Source: Diplosphaera chodatii (lineage: Eukaryota > Chlorophyta > Trebouxiophyceae > Prasiolales > Stichococcaceae). From it: a stretch of DNA of 64,000 nt. This document shows positions 41,006 to 51,500 of this stretch, in pieces. The stretch's first letter is position 1. Each line of letters starts with the position of its first letter. Made by a program: the position numbers and the translations under genes. A model generated the notes under the pieces. It saw only the letters and a program-made list of their open reading frames with translations. It was not told the origin of the DNA and did not search any database. The DNA is taken from the NCBI GenBank assembly GCA_032358165.1, contig JAALGY010000020.1, positions 1,922,001 to 1,986,000 of the forward strand. Direction: 5' to 3'.

Positions 41006-43927
41006 TCACCTGTTGGGACCGGCCTCTTGCCGTTTACGCCGCACTAATTGCAGCTTGCTCTGCACCCGGACTCGTGTTAGGTCGGCAGGCAGGCCCCGCT
41101 CCAGCAGCACTGGCAGCATCCGCGCAGGCATTGCTTTCTGGGCAGAGAAAGTAGAATGTCTTGTGGTTGACCATGAGCATAGGCTCCTTGGCCGTGGTCG
41201 ACACAACCTGGTAACTGTTAGCACATGGCAACTTGGTTCACACTGCTGATCCTCGTATGGCGCAGAATGCTTGTACTCCTCACCTTGCCCGTGGACTCCA
41301 TCTCGTCCAGCACCTCTTCAAAGAGCTTGGTTTGGTCGTCAGGCCACTGCAAGGGTTGCAAGCTTTGATTTAAACCCAGGTGTGTTACAATGTTCACACC
41401 GGTTTGCGAACATTCAACAGGCCAACATCAAATGTACTCACCGTCAGCTTCTCTCGATCCCACTGTCGAGGGTTGTAGTCGGACACCGCTGCCGCCACAC
41501 CGCGTACACTGCGGCGAGTCGCCTCCCCACAAGCCTACAGGGGTACATGCATAGTGGCGGACCCCCGCGTATGTCCATCCAGATGACATCGGACATGCCA
41601 CCAGTCATGGCAAGTACCACAGTCGTCCTAGGTATTGTGCAGGGCACATACAACCGGAGGGGCCTGTACAAAACGGTGTATGCATGGCAGCCCACCTGGT
41701 CTGCAGCGGCTCCAGCTGCGGCATCAGGTGCCACGCCAGCCGCCTGGAAATCGGTGGCGCCATTCTGCACCGCGATGTAGGCCTCATAGCAACGCATATC
41801 TCGCAGGGCAGCAGCCAGCGCTAAGGTGAGCTGCTGCAGCACAGCACCGTCTGCACCCGTAGCTCCGCCGCCAAGGTGCTGCTCCAGAAGCAAGATCAGT
41901 TTCTGGACGTGTCCGCTAGCAGCGGGCTGGGTGCAGCGCAGCAGTTCCAGCGCGTGCGGCCAGCTCATGTTGCCGAGCAGCGGGTTCAGCACGTCCATCA
42001 GCGGCAGCTCGGTGGCTCGCAAACCAGAGGTGCGATATATGTGTAGAGCTGGTACCGCATGCTCAGTGCCAGACGGCACCACCTGTGTACGGTCATATTG
42101 GCAACACTGTTTGATGTTGCCACATCTCCCCTGGTCACCGACAGGGGTTTGATGCAGTCAATGAGTCCCGTCAAACAGTGTGGCGCCTGGTGACACCAGC
42201 AGTGAGCAAAGAGCTTAAAAGCTACCTTGTAGCCCGCGTTGTCCGCGATAGAATGCAGCACTTTGTCCAACAAAAAGATGCGCTGTGCTGTAATCAGCGG
42301 GTTGCCGCTGATGATGTGCGGGGCGGGCAGGCCAAGCTCGATGGACTTCTGAGGGTCCAGCGGCAACCACTGCAGCCAGAGCTCAGGGTGGACATAGCTG
42401 CATTTACAAGGCACTACAGGAAAGACAGTCACAACATGAGCTGCAGGCTGACCGTGACGGCTGTCCATGCATGCGGTCACGTAGCTATCTCTATGTTCAT
42501 TCCCACCTCGTCAGGCGATGAAAGCAGACCGTGCAGCCGCCTGCTAAGCGCTTCCACGCTGCCACAGAATGTCTCAGCCGGCAGGTCAGCAGTGCGAAAA
42601 AAAGTCGCAACTTCTCCTGCTTCTGCCATGTCGGCTGTTGCATCCGCCTGCAGGCTGCTGTTCAACACTCCGGCAAACTCTGCATCGCCATCAGGGTCCT
42701 CATCTGCATGGCACATATCGCGCTGTCAGCGCCTTATCACTTGAGCCATCCATAGAAGCGGGTTCAATCACCAGTCAATACAGCTTGCTTGTCGCAGGTT
42801 CGTGACACGTGTACAAGTCCTGCAAACTGCACACTACCTGACTCGGTGTGCGGCTCTGCTGCTGATGCTTCTGCTTGCTCTGCCTCTGGTGGTGCCGCTG
42901 CTTCGCATGCCAGAGTTCCTTGCACTGTTGGTGGCCCCCGGGCACCTGGAACTTCGAGATATCAAATGAGCCTGCAAATCTTATCCCATATTGAAAGCCT
43001 GCACACACAAGCCAGGACATGCAACATATTGGCAGCGCTCAAACATACCTGCTGTGGCAACTGCAGCGGCGACGTCAGCTGCGCTGGCACAGTAGAAGTT
43101 TGTTCCGCCCACATGCAATATGGACGTGGCGCCATGCTCCGGTGCAGCCAGTTGATGCTTGAAGTGGCTGCGCCTCCGCACCGCCTGCCATGTCAGCGCG
43201 GTGCACGACTTGCGATCTCGCCGGAAGTCAACGGTGCAACAGGTGATCAACCAGACGCTGCACTGCAGTGAGCAGACCATGCGGTGTGTGCGATGCAGCG
43301 AAGAGATGGCTTTCAGATGTCGCCACCTGATCCTTGTGCCTGCTGACTGCCTGGGGCCACTGCAGGCCGGTTTGGATGAGGCAGCCACGCCAGGCGTCCT
43401 GTTCGTGTGCCTTCATGTAGAGGTCGAATGTCTCCTTGGGGAACATCCTGTGCAGGGTGGCACAAGATAGGGTGGCACAAGATAGGGTAGCGATGGTTGG
43501 CTTAGCACAGCAGAGGAGCGGTCAAAGTAGCCCATCGTAACATCGTTGGCTCAGAGACGGAGCGGCCTTGAGTCGCGACATGCTGGTGCTCATATGCTGG
43601 TCGCGCTCACCTGTGCCGGATCTCGATGGGCAGCCCTGTGTTCTGCGAGCTCAGCACGATCGATTCCCCGATGACGCTTTCGGCCAGGCTGTTGTACAGG
43701 CACAATGCTGCAGGGCAGTGCAGACTGTTAATGCGCCCATCCCCGGCCCCTCCTTTCCCTGCTTGTGTGCGGTAGCCACGCCGCTGGCGCGGGAGTCCTT
43801 CAGCTGCCGGGCTGTCGCCCTCTGGTTCAACCAGCAGCTGCTCCAGGTCCTGCATCGTTGCTACCTTCAGCGCCTTGCAGTGAGGAGAGTACCTCCCCAC
43901 TGTCTCGCCTGTCGGATACTGCGACAT
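41006..43927 (-). CDS. Unknown protein ending in GARP/Myb-like domain
   Basis: Exons supported by phase: 43611-43927, 43327-43447, 43049-43208, 42838-42971, then less certain exons near 42.7-42.5, 42.4-42.2 and 42.0-41.7 kb, then exons encoding SDYNPRQWDREKLT, WPDDQTKLFEEVLDEMES and the last exon. The end reads ARMLPVLLERGLPADLTRVR then VQSKLQLVRRKRQ. This resembles the GARP Myb helix pattern 'W..L...F..V....A.P..IL.....LTR..V.SHLQKYR', which suggests DNA binding; the match is partial. Upstream parts (PIEIRHRMFPKETFDLYMKA, HVGGTNFYCASAADVAAAVA, SFDISKFQVPGGHQQCKELW) look coding but match no family I know. Start (M at 43927) is a guess. It may be two genes. Confidence 0.5.
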
Positions 43928-44529
43928 GCTGTGCAGCTGTAGCAAGCAGATGCATTGGCCCCGCCCGCCGGCGTTTGGGCCAAAAGCTCAAGCGACAGTA
44001 CGGACGCAAAGTAGTATCGAGTAGTGCATCTGACGCTGCAAAGGCTGCATGCAACGAGTGACGATAAGACACCTGTACAGAAGGCATTTCTGCTTGCTCG
44101 CTGCCAGGGTATTATATATTTGGCGGTCATTCAGAGGCAACCACGTCTCTGCACTCCCATTTGCCGTGGGATGATGACGACATCAATCAGATGCACCTAG
44201 CCGACTATGTACCACGCATCAACATGTCACACCAACGACAACCAACCAACCAACCAACAATCGATCTGGCATGTAACTCATGACGGGTAGCTAAATTAGG
44301 TCGCATGATGGAGTCCTAATGCCGCAGCAGCAGTCTGTTTGGGCGCAAAGAGGTCTGCATCATGGCTGCTCGAACAATGTGTACAGGCAGCCAGGATGAG
44401 CAGGCTCCCACCCAATAATCCCAAGACTTTTTGGGCACTAACTGATGCGGTGGCATTCAGGGCTGTGCCCAAACCCACTACAAGGGGCACATCATCCAAT
44501 TTTGTATACCGACTGCTGACCAACAAGGT

Positions 44530-44834
44530 GCAGCTGTGGCGCTCCTTACTGCCTCAGCCGCACGTGCATCATCAAAGCGCGGCTGCTGCATGTCTGCCGC
44601 CGCCGCATTGCTGCTGTGCTCAGTGCTGTGGATGCCAGTGTCAGCAGGCGGCCGTCGGAGGTGCTGCTGCTGGCTGGTGTCTGTTGTTGTTTCTGCTGGC
44701 ATTGCCGCTGCCGCTGCAGCGCCTGCCGCCTGCTTTGCTGCTGCCTTTGTCTTTGCCCGCTTCTGTGCTGCTTTACTGGGCTTGCTGTTTGGTTTCTCCT
44801 CCTCCTCCTCCTCCTCCTCCTGCATATTGCACAT
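44530..44834 (-). CDS. Possible exon: poly-Glu, Lys/Ala-rich low-complexity segment
   Basis: From a Met at 44834 the frame reads eight Glu residues, then KPNSKPSKAAQKRAKTKAAA and an Ala/Gln/Ser-rich stretch, up to a possible gttggt donor near 44530. Composition looks coding rather than intronic, but no domain is present. It could be the true first exon of the GARP-like gene downstream, a separate short gene, or part of the BTB locus upstream. Confidence 0.3.
44796..44821. repeat. (CTC)n trinucleotide run
   Basis: About 26 bp of CTC repeat on the plus strand, encoding the Glu run of the low-complexity frame on the minus strand. Confidence 0.9.
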
Positions 44835-45064
44835 GCTGCCAATTCATATGTGTAACTGGCCACACGAATGGTGACAGGCACCTTGGTCACAGCTGGCATC
44901 ACGATGCTCATGAGCATGGGTGTCGTTATTGCAGCATGAGGGGGCAGGCGCACCAGCAGCAGCTGCATCGCGAGGTCTGCATCTGCCTGCGTCCGCTGGG
45001 GCACAAGTGCGGCGGCCTTGGCACTGGCAGCCGTGACACCCTGCTGCTGGTGCCTCTGCCCACC

Positions 45065-46245
45065 CTACAGCACTTGCGCCACTTGCTGCACGGCCTTCTC
45101 GCCCAGCGTGCGCACCCGTGCTGGCTGTGCTCGTAGCTCCTACAGATACATGGAGAGCTTATATTGGTCATGAGTCGTAACTGTTCTAAGAGCAAGAAGC
45201 CTCTGGTTTTCACATTCTTCACCTTAGAACCGGCTGATGTACCTGCCAGAACACGATCAACTCACCTGCCGTACACTTGGTTTCACCTCCGGCCAGGCCA
45301 GTTTATCGGGGTGACATCTTGCCAAGCACTGCTGTTTGGCCTTGCTGCTGGCCGTCACCACATGCGCAAGTGTTTCGCATGCTGCCTGCGGCACAAGTGG
45401 ACCCTGATTACAGGGTGTGGAACAGCATACCGTATCACAACAGCACAATGTGGTACAGTGGAAATAAGGTGCAAACGTACACATCGGAGCACAAGCACGT
45501 TTGCAGCCTCGACATGTGATGCTGATGCCACGGTTGCGCTGCTGACAAATAGTTGACATGAAAGCCAGATATCTGAAAGGCAGATGGTTGCATCGAGTCT
45601 GGCCTGGCCAGCTCATGTATCAGGGCCGTCAGGAAAGCAGCTGCGATCTGCTCGTCAAGCATGCTGCGCACGGCTGCACCGCTGCTGTGCAACTCGACGT
45701 TCAGCCAGCCAGGCAGTACACTCACGTCAAGCTGCAGCTTGTCGAGGTAGTCGTGGCAGGCTTCAAGGAGGCGCTGCATGTCATACTTTACAGCCACCCG
45801 CACGCACGGGCCAACGTTGAGGTTCGTGACCTGAAACCTTGGCCCGGCGTATGCGTGGTTGATCAGCATGACCACCGTGCTCGAGCTCTCCTCAAGTGTC
45901 ACCCTGTCATCAGCCACCGCAGACATCCCCCTCGTCTTCGCCTTGACGCCGGTCTTCAAATCAGCAAACATATTCCTGCGTGCATGTGATCCTCCGTTAC
46001 GAAGGTGATGATGAATATCATGTGTGAACCCCGATGCAGTCCCTGGCATGCATGCCTATCAAACTTGTCGCGATGAGCAAGGGACGATGCACTCACGCAA
46101 GCACAACAGACGGTGCTGCCACCATCGACTTGGACACAGCAAACTCAACGCCATCCGCGCACACGATGACAATATCAGTCAACGGTGCCAGGCGATCCAT
46201 GATCGTCCTGGCCTCCTCACATAGCCCCTCAACTGTTGCTGCCAT
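45065..46245 (-). CDS. BTB/POZ protein with J-domain-like C-terminus
   Basis: Four exons keep phase for about 246 residues: 46097-46245, 45558-45975, 45287-45385, 45065-45139. The BTB fold starts LTDIVIVCADGVEFAVSKSM and VVLANMFADL, and continues VVMLINHAYAGPRF, LNVGPCVRVAVKYDM and LLEACHDYLDKLQLD, the standard order of BTB strands and helices. BTB proteins dimerise and often link substrates to CUL3 ubiquitin ligases. The last two exons encode SSKAKQQCLARCHPDKLAWP and ARVRTLGEKAVQQVAQVL, which resemble helices II-III of a J domain with the HPD motif. The end of exon 2 is uncertain: a strong gtgagt donor at 45725 would shorten it by 56 codons and also keeps phase. The frame remains open for about 75 codons beyond the TAG stop. 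Confidence 0.68.
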
Positions 46246-46500
46246 TGTGCTTCTGAATCTATGCCTCCGCGCGTTACGTCAGGGCAAGTTTGGAAGCTGA
46301 AACTTCCACATGTCACGTCTCTGACCCAGGTTCTGCAGCATTGGGACCACCATGAACACTGAGATGATGCTGGGTGACACTGTTAAAGCATGCAGACCAC
46401 TCGATGGTTGCTCTCTGCATCAGTGAATGGCACAAGCACATGTTTGCAGCCTTTATCGCATGGCCGACTAAGTGCGAGTGCTTTACCCTGTACGTGCTGC

Positions 46501-47753
46501 ACATGCATGCATAGGGGTAGTCAAAGAACGGGGTTGGAAGCCAACTGAGATTGTCCGGTCGAAAGCTGGCCCATGCTTCCTGCTGCCGGTGTTTCAGCAT
46601 CCTCCCGTTTCTGCAGCATCGCACGCCGCAGCCGCCGGGCGACACAGAATGGTTCGCGCACATCACAATGAGTGTGCTCGAACGGTCGCGCGCTCCGACC
46701 GTGCGTCCGTTGCCGAGAAAAGCATGGTCGAATGTGCAACGCAAAACGCCCGCGGCTTGCTACGCAAGCTGTTTCCAGGAGCGGAGCAGCTTGTGAAGCT
46801 TTTGTATGCTGATTATAAAGCCCACTGAGGCAGCGCGCTGTCGGGGTAGGCTGTCTGTTGCTAAATCAGACATGCATTTTTCTGATGCCTCACTTTGGGC
46901 GCACAGTACTTTCTGTAAACTGCACCTAACCCCGTTCAAATTGTAGCTGCAACCCCATGAGGATGTTGTGCGCCTATCGCTTGCGGTGCGACGGCTGAAG
47001 CTCGCTCAGGGCTCTGAACTAGGGGATTCTGTCGAATGGGGTCCCCAAAACAGGTTTACAGGGCACTGCACCCGAACAGCGTCATCTGAGGCTGTGGCAC
47101 TTGCGCCCGATCCCCTATACTGCATGTTGAAACGCCTTGTAATGGTCGCCCGCATGCGAGCAAGGCTGTGTGACTCATACAAGCGTAATCCGGGGGTTTT
47201 GGGGCATGGGCAGCTTTCCACAACCTACCGTTGCGTATTCAAGAGCGGAGCACCTTGTAGAGGTTTTGCACAATGCTAGTGGAGCCTGCTGAGGCAGCAG
47301 GCTGCCACTCCGTGCTGTCTGGTGCTAAATTGAACATGCTTGTTTTGGATGCCTCACTTTGGGCGCACGGTGACTTCTGCACAGTGCACTCACTCTCGGC
47401 CAAATTATAGATGCAACCCCATGAGCATGTTGTGCGCCTATTGCTGGCGGTGCGACGCATAAAGCTTGCTCAGGGCTCAGCATTGGGGGATTCTGTCCGA
47501 AGGGGTCCCCAAGACTGGTTTTCACGACCCTGTACCCAGGCAGCCTCGGCTGAGGCCGTAGGGCCTTCACCTGAACCCGTATGGTGCACATTGAACGCAT
47601 TGTAACGGCCGCCCGCATGCGAACAGGGCTGTGTGACGCACACGAGCGTAATTTGGAGGTTTTAGGTCCATGGGCCAGCTTTGAACATCCGATCAGTGCG
47701 GGAAAGGCGTCGGGCTTCCAACCCCGTTCTTTAACTACCCCTAGCATGCACAT
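46501..47753. mobile_element. Putative non-autonomous element with terminal inverted repeats
   Basis: The left arm (46501-46574) contains catgcat, then aggggtagtcaaagaacggg, gttggaagcc and aagctggcccatg. The right arm (47669-47753) is its reverse complement: catgggccagctttg, a divergent spacer, ggcttccaaccccgttcttt, aactacccct and gcatgcacatg. The shared blocks total about 55-60 bp per arm. No transposase-like reading frame is present. The length of about 1.25 kb, inverted ends and lack of coding potential suggest a MITE-like or similar non-autonomous transposon, but target-site duplications are not obvious. Confidence 0.55.
46779..47706. repeat. Diverged tandem duplication, period about 464 bp
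   Basis: Two head-to-tail units begin at 46779 and 47243 with gagcggagca. They share blocks such as gatgcctcactttgggcgca (46886 and 47349 regions), tgcaaccccatga, gttgtgcgcctat, gctcagggctc, ggggattctgtc, cgcccgcatgcgaac/agc and ggctgtgtga. Between blocks they have diverged strongly, so the duplication is old. The array fills the interior of the inverted-repeat element. Confidence 0.85.
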
Positions 47754-47755
47754 GT

Positions 47756-47779
47756 CAGACCACGCACGTGCGTGGTCTG
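47756..47779. promoter_or_regulatory. Perfect 24-bp palindrome
   Basis: cagaccacgcac is followed directly by its exact reverse complement gtgcgtggtctg. It starts 3 bp outside the right arm of the repeat element. It contains a central CACGTG-like core (gcacgtgc), an E-box/G-box type sequence. It could be an insertion-site feature, a transcription factor site or a cruciform. Confidence 0.6.
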
Positions 47780-48511
47780 CACGTGGATGTTGTGGAAGTT
47801 GCAGCTTCCACCAGCTGCGATGTTCATGCGGTCAACTAGATGATCGGCCACCCGGCCGGAGCTGATTGTTGCGGTTGTCGTAGTGATAGCAATCTCGCGA
47901 GCACAATATTTGCGAGGCACGACCAGCCCCCTGCGTACTCGTTGTCGCCCGCAGGTGGTGTCGGAAAAGCTGGCGTGCACCGCAACAACGGGGCAGCACT
48001 AACCCGCAATCGTAGCTCAGGGTTGGCATCTGGTTAGAACAGCAAGACGCTGCTGCCAGGCGCTGAGCGAGCGGGCTGTTTCGTGACACTGGATAGCGCT
48101 TGCCGGCAGGACGATAACTTTTGCCACTGATGACGCTGCAGCCCCTCAGACCCTGCACCAGGTGACACACTCGCGTGATAGCTACTGTGCAGTCTGCATG
48201 ACGGTTTCAGCAGGGCTGCAGCCTGCCGGCCGCACATGAATGAGGTGCACTTCGCTTTTCCGAAAGCTCACTTCGGATGAAAAAGTGTGCAGGCGCTGCT
48301 CACCAGCTGCAGTTAAACATGTCGCCACGCTGCAAGCTTTTCATGGTACTACCATGGGCGACGGCAAGTGAGGTGGAGGTGCTCAGCAGCGAGCGCAGGT
48401 CGGCACGCCTCCACGGCAGGCGCCAGGCCAGGGGTTGATGGCGCGGCATGCGGAGGCCCGCTCTTGTCGGAGCCAGCAGCTCGACACTGCTTGACTGCCA
48501 GCGCCAGCACC

Positions 48512-51500
48512 ATGACCCAGCCCCAACAGCCTCGGCCGTACAGCGGTGCCGCTGTCTACACGACCACCACATATGCGCTGGTGGCGGCGACGGCGGCACT
48601 GGCGGCGCTGCTTGGCGTCAGCGGCGCGCTGTGGCTGCGGCAGCGGCAGTGGGCCGCGGACACGCTGTCGTCCTCGGGGGACAGCGGGTCGCCGCGCGGC
48701 GTGCATGCCGATGACGATGCCAACGTGCATGGGCAGCGGGCGGATGGCGCACATGAGGACGGGTGGGCGCAGTGCACCACAGCTGTGCTTGCTGCACCGC
48801 ATGCCACACACCTGACGCCAGCGACTGAATGCCCAGGACGGTGTCGTGGTGGCGACCCCAGTGGAGCCTGATGCTGACGTCTTGCACAGCTTTGGCAGTT
48901 GCTGTGACGCAGGTATGATGCCAGCCTGCGCACCAGCAGCGTGCTGGGGCGCTGCTGGGAGTGGCTAGAATCCGCAGCGGCTGACACGCCAACGAGCTCG
49001 CACAATGCCTCGCACGGGGTGCACACCTCACTCCATCATATTCTTTGGAACGTAGCCGTGCACTGCAAGACGGCGCTGGAGAGCTGTGTCTGAACAGAGA
49101 TCCAGGCATGGCGTTGACGAATTTTTAGCGGCAGACATGTGGTTTGCACAGGTGTCATACCAGCCGCCTCAGAAGCCGCAGCCGCATGAGGTGCAAGCAG
49201 CCAGCGGACCGATGACCCCGGCAAAGTCGAAGGGGACTGGCCAATGGACGGCCATGCGACCCCTCGCTGTGCGTACTTTGCTGAACTTACCACGTGCTTC
49301 CGGTCTACTTCCTCTCATGCGCAGCACAATTGACTGTTGCTGGGGCGAGCCATCTTGTCTGGCAGTCACATCCACCCTCTTCATGAGCTTTTGCATGTCG
49401 TGCACACTGAGCATGCTCTGTTGTAAACCCTGGCTTGCACGCCCAACACAACCTTGCCACCGTGTGCAGCTGGCGCCGTGCTGGCATCAGGGTCGTACAG
49501 CCACTACCCCACAGACTCGGGTGACTGGGCATCCAGGAGGCAAAGCCGCGGGTGGCACGAGTCGATGCACACCGGCCGCGCGGCGCAGGTAGACAGTTTC
49601 ATGCAGTCAAAAGCCACATGACATAGCATGTCTGTGCGGAACAGTGACGGTGAAAGTGTTTGTCAGGGTACAGTTGTGGTTGCAGTCCACACCGCTGTGC
49701 CTTCAACCAGTCAAACTCAATTGATGGGGCCATGCAAGAGCAATGGAAGACGCCTTGCTCCACAGACCCGACAATCCCAGTCTGCAAAACCTACATGTCT
49801 TGTAAGTCAATCCAGCACCTGAACGCCGATGTGGCCTTGCATCCGCAGATCGCAGCAGAGGAGCGGCGGCGGCACAGCTCAGCGGGCGCGACACCCTTCA
49901 CCTCCTCCAACATCAGCGACAACTTCACACGGCAGGCGCAGCTGCCGCTGCAACCGTCCGCCGCGCCGACTGGCGGCTACGGTGCAGGCGGCTCCTGGGC
50001 GGCTGTGCTAGGTAGGACAGCAAGAGCGCGCATGCATGTCATGTCTTGTCCTTTACTGGCCTGCGCTGCAGCTGCTGGCTGCCGACTTGCATCATGTGCC
50101 CGCTCCCATTGCAAGGGTGTGCAGACGAGTGGCAGCGCCTCTTGTGCAGATATGTATATGGATCGACTGTCCTGCAGCAGGCACTCCTATACCTTGTCTC
50201 GTATGCAGCAAGATTGCATTTCCAGGCATTGAGTAGAGTGCCTGCATCTACAGACAAGCAGCGTGGCGCCGATGCGATGCCGCCGCCTTCAGTGAAGAGG
50301 CAAAGTCGCAGCCGCAGCAGCGGCGGCGGCAGCGCACTCTTGTCTGGCAGCCAGCCCCGCAGCAGCAAGTCGGGCGGCGCCCCTGGGGCCGGCGTTGTAG
50401 GTGAGGCCGTCCTGGAAATGGTGGATGGTCAGGCGCCTGTGCCCCTTGGCACTGGCGGCGCCCGCCACAGCCACGACGGCAGCGCCGCAGCTGCGGCGGA
50501 GGGGCGGCGGAGTGGCACAGCAAGCATGGTCGGCAGCCTGCGGTCACGCTCTTCAGCAGCCGCGGGCAGCAAGTCGTACGGCTCTGGCAGCGCGGGCCGT
50601 GGCATCCTCAGCAAGCCGGGCAGCGGCGGGACGCCCCGCGCCCTGCAATCCCCAAAATTCAGTGCAGGGCCGGCCGGCAGCGGCCAGCCGGGCGGCAGCC
50701 AGCGAAGTGGCGGCGCACCGCAGGGCAGCGCCGGCCCGAACACAGCCAGCGGCGCGCAGGGCAGCGCACAGCACAGCGGCAGCCAGCGCAGCGGGGGCAC
50801 CCCCCACAGCCGGCAGCAAGGCAGCGGGCCGCTGCAGGGCAGCGCGGGGCAGCAGGCCTCGGTGGCCGCCAGCAACCCGAGCACCCTGCCGAGCGACACG
50901 ACCGCCTCCAGCTCCGCGCAGCTGGTGCCGCTGGTCGCTGTGGTCGACGCCATCGCGCCCGGCACCGCCAACAGGTTCCCCTTCTTCTGCTATGTGTATT
51001 CCCACCTGAGATGGCTGCGGTCCTGTTCCGTGCTGACGCGCAGCCTCCACTGCATCGAGGGCCCCGCAGAGGCGGACTGGTGTCGCCACCACCACAGCTG
51101 CAGCCCAGCAGCTGTGGCGGCCCTCGAGGTCGCCGGTGCGTAGCTCCCTGCCTTCCCCATAGGCCTGATGCTCAAGAGGCTGTCGCGCTGGCGATCAGGG
51201 CGGCGCTTAATCAGGAGACGCGCGACATGGCGGCCGCCGCCAGCAACTCGGAGGCCGGCGAGATCACGCTGCAGGACCTGCAGCTGTATCACCACAAAGA
51301 CGGCACGCCCTACATGCTCGGCGCTGGCAGCTTTGGCATGGTAGGTGCTACGCGTTAGAGGCGAAGGCGAAGGTGCTGTGGTGGCGCCACTAAGTTAGTG
51401 TCCTGACCACTGTGCATGCGACACGTTTACGGCATCGGAAAGCCCTGCTTTCTTACCCGTGTACCCTCAGCATGAACGTCAAGGTGGATCCTGTCTCAAC

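Larger units (their letters stand above)
43928..45064. other. Region of unclear coding status between two minus-strand genes
   Basis: Between the GARP-like gene and the BTB gene. It contains a low-complexity minus-strand open frame (listed separately) and a short (caac)n-like run near 44250. Apart from these I see no recognisable feature. Confidence 0.35.
46246..48511. other. Divergent intergenic region with a repeat element
   Basis: It separates the BTB gene (minus) and kinase D (plus), so it must hold both promoters, near 46.3 and 48.3-48.5 kb. The middle is occupied by an inverted-repeat-bounded element with an internal tandem duplication, described separately. The ORFs here are on both strands, overlap and carry copies of the repeat. 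Confidence 0.45.

Noticed and set aside
45065..45067. TAG read as glutamine (alternative genetic code as in some ulvophytes)
   Set aside because: TAG and TAA end other well-supported genes here (FkbM-like gene at 10501, kinase A at 11510, kinase D at 56281), so the standard code applies.
49169..49414. Minus-strand ORF ([20 protein letters not shown]) inside a kinase D intron, as a nested gene
   Set aside because: It has a fair donor (gtaagt) but no partner exons or family, and it overlaps a plus-strand exon that keeps kinase D in phase.
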